Of a stretch of 11,071 nucleotides of DNA, positions 1 to 11,071 are shown in pieces. The translations under genes and the position numbers were made by a program. Source of the stretch: Nephromyces sp. MM_2019 (lineage: Eukaryota; Apicomplexa; Aconoidasida; Nephromycida); NCBI GenBank assembly GCA_015657535.1, contig JADHZB010000602.1:1-11071 (forward strand). The letters run 5' to 3'. The notes beneath the pieces were generated by a model that was not told where the DNA came from, made no database searches, and saw nothing but the letters and a program-made list of their open reading frames with translations. The stretch's first letter is position 1; the number at the start of each line of letters is the position of its first letter.

Positions 1-19
1 CACTAAACCCCCCACTAAC
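1..19 (-). other. start of intron 5 of the ATP synthase alpha gene
   Basis: On the minus strand the exon ends after TTTGG and continues with GTTAGTGGGG, a normal donor. The coding phase at the break is 2, with a GGN glycine codon split, which matches the conserved FAQFG position of alpha subunits. The remaining intron and the last exon(s) are beyond the left edge. Confidence 0.85.
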
Positions 20-4346
<4,327 letters not shown>

Positions 4347-5394
4347 CTTTATCTGCAGCTTTTGGAGGTTTTTTAGGCTTTTTAATGAGATGTAAAAGAG
4401 ATGAGGATGGAGGGCTTGGCGGATGGAAATTGCTTGCAGAACTAGTGGGGGGGGACGCTGTGTGTGTGCGATCGTTGAAACTGCAAAGGGGGGAAATCGT
4501 GAAAGCTGCTGCATGGGAAGGTGGTGGGGTTGGGGGGGGCTAGTGAGTTCGTTTCTCAGCGCGTTGGGAGGAAGGAATGCGGATGAGAGAGGGGGGCTTG
4601 GCTGTTCTCACCTCTTCTCTCCGATTGTGTGAGGGGATCAGGTAGCGAAGTAGTGTGTGTGTGTGTGTGTTGTGTTCTTGGGGAAGCAGCGAGGCGGGGA
4701 ATTCAAGGTTAGATTGAGTTGTAGGCGGGGCGCTTCACAAGGGGTTAGAGGCTTCTGTGTGTGCGGGGTCGGTTTTGGGGTTTGGGGGGGAGATGCTTGT
4801 TGGTGCGGGGACTGTGCTGGGGCTTAGGAATAGGTTCGTAAATTGGCGTGTGTGTGTGTGCGTTGCTGTGTGTGCGTTGCTGTGTGTGTGTTGCTGCTAT
4901 GTGTGTTGCTTCTGTGTGTGTGTGCTCTGCGTAGTATCAAAACGCCGAGAGCTTTATTGATGCTATGATTTCATGCTTTTTTGATGAAATTCATCATGTT
5001 TTCCCATTTCAGCATAGAAATTGAAGGGAAACTGACTTTCCGGTTGAAAGTGCTGCACGCCACTCAACATACCCCAAAAAAAACCAGCAATCCACTTCAT
5101 ATCTCCTCAATTCTACCCTCCATTCACCTCCTTTCCACTCCCCCTTCACCCTCATTTCACCCTAAGCTGCACCCCTCATTCCCCTTCTCTTGAACCTATT
5201 CTTCACCCCCCTTTCACGCCGCATTCCCCTCTCTTCATCCCTAATTCACCCCTCATACTACCGCAGCAGAAAACTCCAAAGAACTTAAATTCTCTAGTGC
5301 TTCAAAGAAGATCACTAAATATCGCAGAACCATTTTTCCATCATTCCATCGGCTTCATAAGACAACACACACGCACGTCACCTAACTATTGAAG
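4347..5394. other. divergent intergenic interval between ATP synthase alpha and the TYW5-like gene
   Basis: About 1.05 kb between two divergent start codons, so it should hold both promoters and both 5' UTRs. The left part (4446-4600) has repeated plus-strand G-runs of six to eight. 4653-4670 is a (GT)9 tract and 4850-4925 is TG-rich. 4984-4996 is the small palindrome GATGAAATTCATC. 5104-5259 is pyrimidine-rich and ends near CCGCAGCAG (5261-5269), which could be the acceptor of a 5' UTR intron. I could not place a TATA box or transcription start. Short open frames here are low-complexity. Confidence 0.7.
5104..5259 (+). repeat. pyrimidine-rich degenerate TTCACCCC repeat
   Basis: Repeated elements such as CATTCACC, TTCACCCT, TTCACCCC and CATTCCCC run for about 150 bases with hardly any G. 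It may be a low-complexity upstream promoter element or the pyrimidine tract of a 5' UTR intron; the sequence alone cannot decide. Confidence 0.55.
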
Positions 5395-8300
5395 ATGACT
5401 TCTATACTGAGCCGCAGCGATGCTTTGATTCAGCGCTTCAACATAAAGAAAATACCACGATATTCTAGTGTGAAAAAGAAGGAGTTTTGGGAAGATGTTT
5501 ATACAAAAAAGGAACCTTGTGTGTTAGATGGTAAGCGAAAGTAAAGATAACATCACTACTTCTCAGCGTATGTACACGCATTTCTTTGATGTATGAAATG
5601 ATGAAGATGGAGTGAAGATAGCATCACTACTTCTCGGTGTATGTACACTTAATAAAAAGTCGTAAAAGAGATATTTTTAAGACTATCAGTGTACGTAACC
5701 TGCTGTTGTTCTACAGGACTTGAAGGTGAAGAGTTTCAAAAGATGCTGGCGTTGTGGAATTCCAATTTTTTGCGCGAAGCAGTTGGAAATGCATCAGTTC
5801 CTGTTCATGTTTCTTCGTCTTCCTCATTATGCTTCGTACCGAAGAATTTTGAGTATAAAATGATGAAAATTTCGGAGCTTCTTGATGAAATTGAAGGGAA
5901 AAATAGTGTATTAGAGGAAAATGGAGGAGGTAAAATAGTTAAGTCGAAGTTTGGAGGTTTTCAAAGTCTGTTGTGAGGAAAACTCGTGCTTTTTGAAGGG
6001 TTTAGTTTTTTTTATGGGTTTGATATAGTTGTGTGCGCGTGCTGTTTTACGTAATATTCCAAAGTTTTTGTATATGCTTGTTTAAGTGGATTTGAATCCT
6101 GTATGTGCGATTCAAGCATGTGTGTGCGATTTGATCATATCTGTGTGCGTTTAATCATAAGTGTGCATTTCCGGCATGTTTATAAGTGATTCAGAAGCAT
6201 GTGTGTGCACATGATTGCTTCAATTGCACAGTTTCTGCGATTTCTTGATATCATTCAAGTGCTCATAATATGTGTGCTAGTACACTTACACTGCGTGCGA
6301 AACTGTGGTTGTCTGAGCCTGCCTAGTTATACTTGGTGCTCTACTCACACTACTATCAATAAACACAGAGTAAGCACCGTCATAAACACGCATAGAATAT
6401 AGAGAAAGCATATTCTACAGTAGCACACACGGCTGCACATCGACAGATATGCGCGAAACCTAAGCACTGCATACACATATCGGCAAGACTCAAGAGCACG
6501 CGCATTCTGGCACACCTGAGCAGGAGCAAACATGAGCACACACTTCAGCACGCATACATGCACCAGAACACGCATACTTGAGTTGCACACACACGACAAA
6601 AAACGGCTAACATGCACGCATTTACACATATGCACACACATACACAGAGAGAGCACACAGACACATACATACACCGCTACACACATAACATTACGCTGGC
6701 TTACAGCTCACACACCTACTCATGCGCACCCACTCGCATAAGTATAAACCCGCCGCTACAGACACACCCACACACATGCACATATACGGATACCACTACA
6801 CCCACCCACCAACCTAACACACACTACTACACACAGACTCACGCACGCACTCAAACACACACACCCAAAGATTTTTTCAGATGCTGAGAGCGATTCTAAA
6901 GATACAGCAACAAGCGTGGAAGCCTCTCTTCACACACTGAAAGAGGATCAGCAGCGTTTCCTCTACTACAGACTAGTTTATGTGCCCAAAATGACTGAAA
7001 CCTTTGGAGATCATGAAGTATACAAGAGGCTACTTCTAGAATTAAAGCTACCTGAAGCTTTGGAGGTTCCTGGTGAGAGGTTTTACCAGTTTCCTTATGT
7101 TATGAGGGTATCTCAGCCTGGTGTGCAGCTCTGGACTCATTACGATGTTCCTGATGTACGTTACGGGAGTTTTAGGGGTTGTGTGTGCCCATAGCTTTGA
7201 TGATATATGCGCGTAGGATTTCTTGGTGGGATATCAGATATTGCTGTGTGTGAGTGTGTAAATGCTTATGTATATTTTTGTTTCTATCCGGCGTGTATCC
7301 CGTGTGACTGTGTTTCGTGTGTGTTCCATGTGTGTGTATATTCGGTGTGTGTATATCCCATTTAGCTTTCTATCCCATGTGTTTTTAACCCGCGTGACTG
7401 TGTCTCGTGTGTATTCCATGTGTGTGTGTGTGTGTACCCCGTGTGTGTGTCCCACCTTATATACGCTTGAGTTGCCTCAGATTTTATTCTCATTCTCTCT
7501 TTCCTCTTCTTCTCAACTTAAAGAATTTTTTGATTCAAATTCGCGGCTTTAAACGAGTTTTTCTGTTTCCTCCGGAAGAAGTTATGAATCTCTACATTTC
7601 GGGTTCGAATTCGTCTTCACCTATACAGGTAACACACACACACATCTTCACGCGCATAACTTTGCATATCTTCACGCACACATCTTCATGAACACACCAT
7701 CATGCGCACATGGATCTCCATCTTCTACTTTCTCAGGGAATGGTGACTTCTCCAGACTTTGAAAATTTCCCTCTTCTTGTTGTTGCAATGCAAAAGGCTT
7801 GCTACGTTGATCTTCTTCCTGGAGATTCCCTGTTCATCCCGAGTTGCTGGCCTCATGCCGTATGTATGATGCCACTTCCTTCTTCATGTATGGATGAAGC
7901 TGGTGCGAGCTTACCTACACTAGGCGAAGGTGAAGTATCTTTAAGCAAAGAAGCTGCTTCTGAGCCTTCGGTGTGTGTGCGTACACCTGAGAAATCTTCC
8001 AGCCTTAGGAAGGCTTGTATCAGCGTCAATGCCTTTTTTACTGATTCTGAGCTTAAAGACCACGGCTACCACTTCTCGAAGGACGTATACGGAAATAGGG
8101 TTTGTGATGTGTGTGTGTGTGTGTGTGTAGATTGGAGGAATAGGTGCTGGTTGTGTGTGGATTGGAGGAATAGGTATTTGAATGGCTTAAACAGTTATGT
8201 ATCTCCCAACTGCTTAAATGGCTGTGTGTGTCTCAATCGCCTGGCGTGTGTGTGCGTAGTGACGTGTTTCTTGCTTTATTTGTAGTTTCTGCGTAGGTTG

Positions 8301-9270
8301 CTTCGTCAATGAGTTGATTCCTTCTTCACTGCGGCTTCATCTCAGACTTTTATATTTTCACTCCCACCTGCGTGGGGTGTATGTACTCCCTCCTTCATAA
8401 CTTTAAATTCTTTTATACTGTAAGAAAAACAATTTTTCGCACACGGCTTCACTGTATATACACTCAACATATGCACATTGTAAAGTATGGAACCTGCTTT
8501 CCGCGCGCAAATTGACTGTATATATGCTCACTGTATACACCCTATAAACTATAGAGCATTCTTGCTGCAAAAAGCTTGACTGTATATACACTCTTCAAAG
8601 TATAGAGCCTTCTTGAAGAGAACAGCTTGGCTGCATATACTCTTGCTGCCTCCTAAGCTCACGCTCTGTTCTGATTCTCCAGGATTTTAATGAGGCTATC
8701 TTTGCGAACAAGAAGTTGGATCAAATCGTAAAGGTTGGTGTGTGTGTGTGTGTTTGAGCCACAGTGCGATTGGCCTCACTTTCTATGTGAAAGCAGTCCT
8801 TCAGTTTAGTGCAGTTCAAAGAGCTATACCATACCACAGGAGTGTACGTACACCCCGATATGAAGAAATGAGCTTTTGCGTGTGTGCTTTGTTTCTCGGC
8901 TGACTGATAAGCTATTGACAATGCCTGATTATTTAACTTGTTTAACCTTCAGTTTTGTACTAATTTTTGTTAGCTAGGCTTATTATGCACACACACAAAG
9001 ATTAAGACTCACAAAAAGCGTAAGAATACGCGCAGAGTGGTACTGGCACATGCACATTACACGCGCACATGCGTACCCAAGCCCCCACCCCACACACACA
9101 TGCATACCCAAATACATACGCAGAGCTGCACATAAGTTTTGCACACTCCCATGTCTTTCTGGTGTGTGCGCATTCAGGATCTCTCGAAGCTCCCTGCGCC
9201 TTACGATAGCTTCTACAAGTTAAAGCTTGCTGCGAAGCTTATGGAGAGCGCAAGGCCTGCTACTGCCTAG
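5395..9270 (+). CDS. TYW5: TYW5-like JmjC-domain 2-oxoglutarate/Fe(II) oxygenase (tRNA wybutosine hydroxylase), 7 exons
   Basis: Exons are 5395-5530, 5717-5929, 6881-7155, 7524-7628, 7737-8099, 8683-8733 and 9178-9270 (TAG), giving 411 residues with matching phases. An in-frame TAA at 5383-5385 supports the ATG. The family enzyme hydroxylates the side chain of wybutosine at position 37 of tRNA-Phe. Seen here: the N-terminal block IPRYSSVKKKEFWEDVY and EPCVLDG; the jelly-roll core QLWTHYDVPDNFLIQI with iron ligands H203 and D205; K218 in GFKRVFLFPP as probable 2-oxoglutarate binder; and the distal histidine H283 in FIPSCWPHAV. The C-terminal VYGN followed by KLDQIV, LSKLPAPYDSFY matches the dimerisation tail known for TYW5, which argues against other JmjC subfamilies. 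Human TYW5 is about 315 residues; the extra length is a Ser/Glu-rich segment near 286-335 and a linker near 112-135. No targeting signal is evident. Confidence 0.82.
5531..5716 (+). other. intron 1 of the TYW5-like gene with a 39-bp direct repeat
   Basis: Donor GTAAGC and acceptor TTCTACAG, phase 1. Two imperfect copies at 5541-5579 and 5612-5650 (offset 71) share CATCACTACTTCTC and end in a GTATGTACAC motif. A partial third GTGTACGTA lies at 5689-5697. Confidence 0.85.
5930..6880 (+). other. intron 2 of the TYW5-like gene
   Basis: Donor GTAAAA directly after GGAGGAG, acceptor ATTTTTTCAG, phase 1 (split GAT codon). The first third (6028-6215) is TG-rich, with repeated TGTGTGCGATT-like phrases. 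The last part (6420-6870) is almost continuous CA-rich sequence, so the RNA could fold back on itself. No coding signal; the Cys-rich frame on the other strand is a product of the repeat. Confidence 0.85.
7156..7523 (+). other. intron 3 of the TYW5-like gene with a 39-bp direct repeat
   Basis: Donor GTACGT and acceptor CAACTTAAAG, phase 0, joining HYDVPD to NFLIQI. It is TG-rich throughout. Two near-identical 39-bp copies lie at 7299-7337 and 7389-7427 (offset 90, about three mismatches), with the core GACTGTGT and CGTGTGTRTTCCATG. Confidence 0.87.
7629..7736 (+). other. intron 4 of the TYW5-like gene
   Basis: A 108-base intron with donor GTAACA and acceptor TTTCTCAG, phase 0. It carries CACACACACATCTTCA and two further ACATCTTCA/ATATCTTCA copies. 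It is the shortest intron in the window and the only TYW5 intron that is CA-rich from the donor onward. Confidence 0.82.
8100..8682 (+). other. intron 5 of the TYW5-like gene
   Basis: Donor GTTTGT, then a (TG)10 tract at 8109-8128; acceptor ATTCTCCAG; phase 0, joining VYGNR to DFNEAIF. It contains an exact 16-bp direct repeat GATTGGAGGAATAGGT at 8130-8145 and 8160-8175, and the CTGTATATACACTC minisatellite at 8446-8650. The open frame running from exon 5 into the intron ends at a TAG near 8283 and has no family support past YGNR. Confidence 0.82.
8446..8650 (+). repeat. degenerate minisatellite, GCTTGACTGTATATACACTC family
   Basis: Four unit starts at about 8446, 8509, 8574 and 8625 each open with a variant of TTGACTGTATATACACTC. 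The first three also share AAAGTATAGAGCCTTCTTG-like downstream sequence. Units shorten from about 64 to 25-50 bases. Confidence 0.75.
8734..9177 (+). other. intron 6 of the TYW5-like gene
   Basis: Donor GTTGGT running straight into a (GT)n tract (8739-8754); acceptor CATTCAG; phase 0, joining DQIVK to DLSKLPAPY. A perfect palindrome GTGTACGTACAC lies at 8842-8853. The acceptor half (8984-9115) is CA-rich, complementary to the TG tract at the donor. Confidence 0.85.
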
Positions 9271-10005
9271 CGTATAGATCCCTCCCTCCCGAAAGGGAAG
9301 CAGTCTAGCTTCTATTCACTAAGGAGCCCAGGAATGTGTGTGTGTGTGTGTGTTCTGTGCATTTCCCTTTGACTTTGTATCTATATCTCACGTGTGTGCT
9401 TGTTTTTATGTGTATATGTACAGACATCGTCTTTTATTAATACTTAGGTATATCTATCTATAACATGATGCCGCTATTTATGCTCCTGATGTCTGCACTC
9501 AGTGTATGTACACCCACTTGCTTATAATCCCGAGTGTTTGAGTGATGAGAAGACTAGTTTGTAGACGTGATGGCATTCTATTTGCCAGCACGCAATGCCA
9601 CGCACTTATAGTGCCGAGCCACCATTATCACTGGATTTCATGGACAGCACACACACACAACTCAAGAGAACACACACACACGCACCCGCGGCACAAGAAA
9701 AGGACACACAGACAGAAATCACGCACAAATGCACACAGATCAGAAAAGCACAGACAAAGAAATACACAGCACACGACGTGCAACACACACGAACACCCTC
9801 AAAAGGGACTCCAAAGCTCTATAAACGCAGGAAAAGCGAGAATTTGAAGCAGCAACTTCTACCTGCTTTTATTTCAATAAGGGAGAACAATTTTCTACCT
9901 AATAAAAAAAGCTCTTCTCAGTGAAACCCCTCTGTAAGGCTTCATATCTTCAACCTATCCTCTATACTCTGCACACGCACGCAGTGTGTACGTAAGCTCA
10001 ACAAC
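9271..10005. other. convergent intergenic interval (3' flanks)
   Basis: It lies between the TYW5-like stop and the stop of the minus-strand Cys-rich frame. Contents: a (TG)n tract near 9335-9352, TG-rich to 9420; GTGTATGTACAC at 9502-9513; CA-rich sequence 9641-9800; then a non-repetitive A-rich stretch 9800-9925. AATAAA occurs at 9901-9906 (plus) and at 9873-9868 (minus). The minus copy is about 130 bases past the Cys-rich stop, a plausible but unproven polyadenylation signal. An open plus-strand frame ending at 9924 is mostly CA-repeat and is not called as a gene. Confidence 0.6.
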
Positions 10006-10215
10006 CTAAAAACAGTCGAAATCAGACACTTTTTTCCGGCCTTTCTGGCGTGCATTCGGCTCTTTTTTCGATTTCTTCCTCCGTATTGATGCATTACAAT
10101 CATCATGAACCCACTTACGCTGATGCACACACACAGCACACTTGCTCCCACATAAGCTCTTCATCGCCAAAGAACACACACATGGCTTGCGGTTACACAC
10201 ACAGGCACCTACCAT
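10006..10215 (-). CDS. small Cys/His-rich protein or last exon, zinc-finger-like, unidentified
   Basis: I do not recognise the family. The frame runs from ATG at 10215 to TAG at 10008-10006, 69 residues, with an in-frame TAA three codons before the ATG. Cysteines lie at 5, 7, 12, 14, 22, 26, 29 and 40, with H37. The segment CGSKCAVC, eight residues, then HDDC resembles the second half of a PHD-type or treble-clef zinc site, including the W-x-H-x2-C pattern (KWVHDDC). Residues 45-62 are strongly basic (RRKKSKK ... RQKGRKK), which suggests nucleic-acid binding or nuclear/nucleolar location. The first Cys pairs fall in GTGTGT sequence and may be intronic: the ATG sits at an ATG/GTAGGT junction that looks like a splice donor. 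Coding from about residue 20 on is better supported than the start. Confidence 0.45.
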   Translation of the reverse strand: MVGACVCNRKPCVCSLAMKSLCGSKCAVCVHQRKWVHDDCNASIRRKKSKKEPNARQKGRKKVSDFDCF

Positions 10216-10349
10216 TTCAGCTTAAAAGCCAATTTCTTCCTGTTTTTCGTGTTTTTTTTGGTGGTGTATATACCCCACTCTTATACACTAGCAAACTCTA
10301 TTGCCAAGGCGTAAAATATGCAGGCTAACCCCCAGAGGAGTCTGGAGTA

Positions 10350-10430
10350 GGGGGGAAGAAGGGGGGATATGTGTATCCCACTCCGAAAAGGGGGGAGATG
10401 GGGGGGATGCGCGTATCCTCCCTTCCAAAT
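10350..10430 (-). repeat. two 40-bp G-run/C-run repeat units
   Basis: Copies at 10350-10389 and 10390-10430 share GGGGGGA, a second G-run, then TGYGYGTATCC and C-rich TCC. Each can form a short hairpin (GGGATA with TATCCC around TGTG in the first; GGAT with ATCC in the second). The period is 40. Confidence 0.7.
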
Positions 10431-10660
10431 AAGCATCTCAGTGTGTGCGCGTGCTCGACTACTATAATATGTGTGTTCGACTTCGTTTTATAATGTGAAC
10501 TGATAGCTGCTTACAGACATACATTCCTACTCACATCAATGAGTATTCACTCACAGGCAAGCGAACGCACATCTATACAGACCTTCGCTAACTATTAAAT
10601 CTCTCCCCTCACGCACACACAGGTATGTTAATCAGCCTATACCCGCACACACCGAAACAC

Positions 10661-10822
10661 GGATTTGAGGAGAGTTTTCCTCACTCCCCCCCCGATAAGT
10701 GGAAACAGAGGGGCGTGCATCTTTCCCCACAAAAACAGCGAATTGGGGAGTTTTTTCATATCACCCCCCAAGAAAAAAGTGGATTGAGGGGAAGGTCTGC
10801 ACACTCCCCTCCCCAAAAAATA
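10661..10822 (-). repeat. four degenerate 39-42-bp G-run/C-run repeat units
   Basis: Units at 10661-10700, 10701-10739, 10740-10780 and 10781-10822. Each has a purine/G-run of four or more, a T-rich or mixed loop of 11-15 bases, a C-run, and then usually an A-rich tail. On the minus strand two units carry GAAAAC or GAAAAAAC followed by C/T-rich sequence, as do the two units in the ATP synthase alpha presequence exon. Confidence 0.7.
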
Positions 10823-10839
10823 CACACACAGATTCTTCC

Positions 10840-11044
10840 CTAATCTTCAATGCCGTTCATACTGTTAGTCTCCTTCTCGCGATAAAGCGTTCTAACTAAT
10901 AGGTAGTTCTTCCAAGGGCCTATGCGATAGCCCAGAGGCTGAATCCTTACGACATCGCCTAGGCGGCATTCATCCTTCTCATCGTGTGCCCACACTTTTT
11001 TCGTATAGCGGAAAGTCTTCTTATATCGCACTACATAGATGTAT
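10840..11044 (-). CDS. MRPS17: mitochondrial ribosomal protein uS17m, last exon (5' part off window)
   Basis: Small-subunit ribosomal protein uS17, an rRNA-binding OB-fold protein. The exon encodes 67 residues after a split codon: [20 protein letters not shown], then [36 protein letters not shown] and a short tail to TAG at 10842-10840. HDE-x3-C-x2-GDVVRI is the bacterial/organellar uS17 signature; cytosolic eukaryotic uS17 lacks the HDE motif. The usual CRPLSKTK segment is replaced by [10 protein letters not shown], which keeps only part of the basic loop. No plastid context is seen, so a mitochondrial role is inferred. The acceptor CCAACAG at 11045-11047 follows a C/T-rich tract, and the upstream phase is 2. 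The N-terminal strand and any targeting peptide lie in exons beyond the right edge. Confidence 0.85.
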
Positions 11045-11071
11045 CTGTTGGAGGGAGGGGGGGAGATTTTG
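11045..11071 (-). other. 3' end of the intron preceding the uS17m last exon
   Basis: In the minus sense the sequence is a near-pure CCCCCCTCCCTCC pyrimidine tract ending in AACAG, a strong acceptor. The rest of the intron is outside the window. Confidence 0.8.

Larger units (their letters stand above)
10216..10839. other. interval between uS17m 3' end and the Cys-rich frame
   Basis: About 620 bases of mostly non-coding sequence, holding two arrays of roughly 40-bp G-run/C-run units (10350-10430 and 10661-10822), a TG-rich spot at 10439-10452 and short CA tracts. It must contain the 3' UTR of uS17m and, if the Cys-rich frame is a separate gene, its promoter or upstream exons; none could be placed. 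A minus-strand frame is open across the second array but begins without ATG. Confidence 0.55.

Noticed and set aside
4757..4960. Plus-strand frame with VCVCVAVCALLCVCCCYVCC, like a membrane or Cys-rich peptide
   Set aside because: It is a simple translation of TG-rich sequence in the divergent intergenic region.
4981..5193. Plus-strand frame upstream of the TYW5-like start, possibly an extra 5' exon
   Set aside because: It ends in low-complexity Pro/Ser/His sequence, and an in-frame TAA at 5383-5385 separates the chosen ATG from upstream coding; known TYW5 proteins need no further N-terminus.
6345..6686. Minus-strand frame rich in CVCV and CVHMCKCV, resembling a Cys-rich protein
   Set aside because: The cysteines come from the GTGTGT reading of the CA-rich intron 2 of the TYW5-like gene; there is no other composition or motif support.
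9595..9924. Open plus-strand frame of about 109 codons with a Lys-rich end
   Set aside because: Most of it is translated CA repeat (HTHTH-type), it lies after the TYW5-like stop, and no family signature is visible. The non-repetitive last 40 codons are too short to support alone.

Overview
The window is nuclear DNA from a eukaryote with many introns, probably a unicellular protist. Three points support this: the recognisable proteins are split by GT-AG introns, the ATP synthase alpha gene carries a mitochondrial presequence and so is nuclear, and introns are loaded with TG/CA, G-run/C-run and minisatellite sequence. An alveolate (apicomplexan-like) source would fit but is only a guess; nothing here fixes the taxon.

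Layout. (1) 20-4346, minus strand: mitochondrial ATP synthase F1 alpha subunit, five exons visible, with the C-terminal part beyond the left edge. (2) 4347-5394: divergent intergenic interval, G-run-rich on the alpha side and pyrimidine-rich on the other. (3) 5395-9270, plus strand: a complete seven-exon JmjC 2-oxoglutarate/iron oxygenase that follows the TYW5 (tRNA wybutosine hydroxylase) plan from end to end, 411 residues. (4) 9271-10005: intergenic interval between convergent genes, with TG-rich then CA-rich sequence. (5) 10006-10215, minus strand: a small Cys/His-rich reading frame with a basic tail, unidentified; it is either a 69-residue protein or a last exon. (6) 10216-10839: repeat-rich interval with two arrays of about 40-bp G-run/C-run units. 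(7) 10840-11044, minus strand: last exon of a bacterial-type (organellar, probably mitochondrial) ribosomal protein uS17; the 5' exons are beyond the right edge.

The genes do not form a pathway. ATP synthase alpha and uS17m both serve the mitochondrion, while the TYW5-like enzyme would act on cytosolic tRNA-Phe. All eleven complete introns inferred here begin with GT and end with AG, and exon phases match across every junction, so the two large gene models are internally consistent. The points most worth a second look are the repeat architecture (complementary UG/CA tracts inside introns, G-run/C-run hairpin units found both in intergenic arrays and inside the alpha presequence exon), the C-run acceptor tracts confined to the minus-strand genes, and the small Cys-rich frame. 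I did not find a clearly new biological system.
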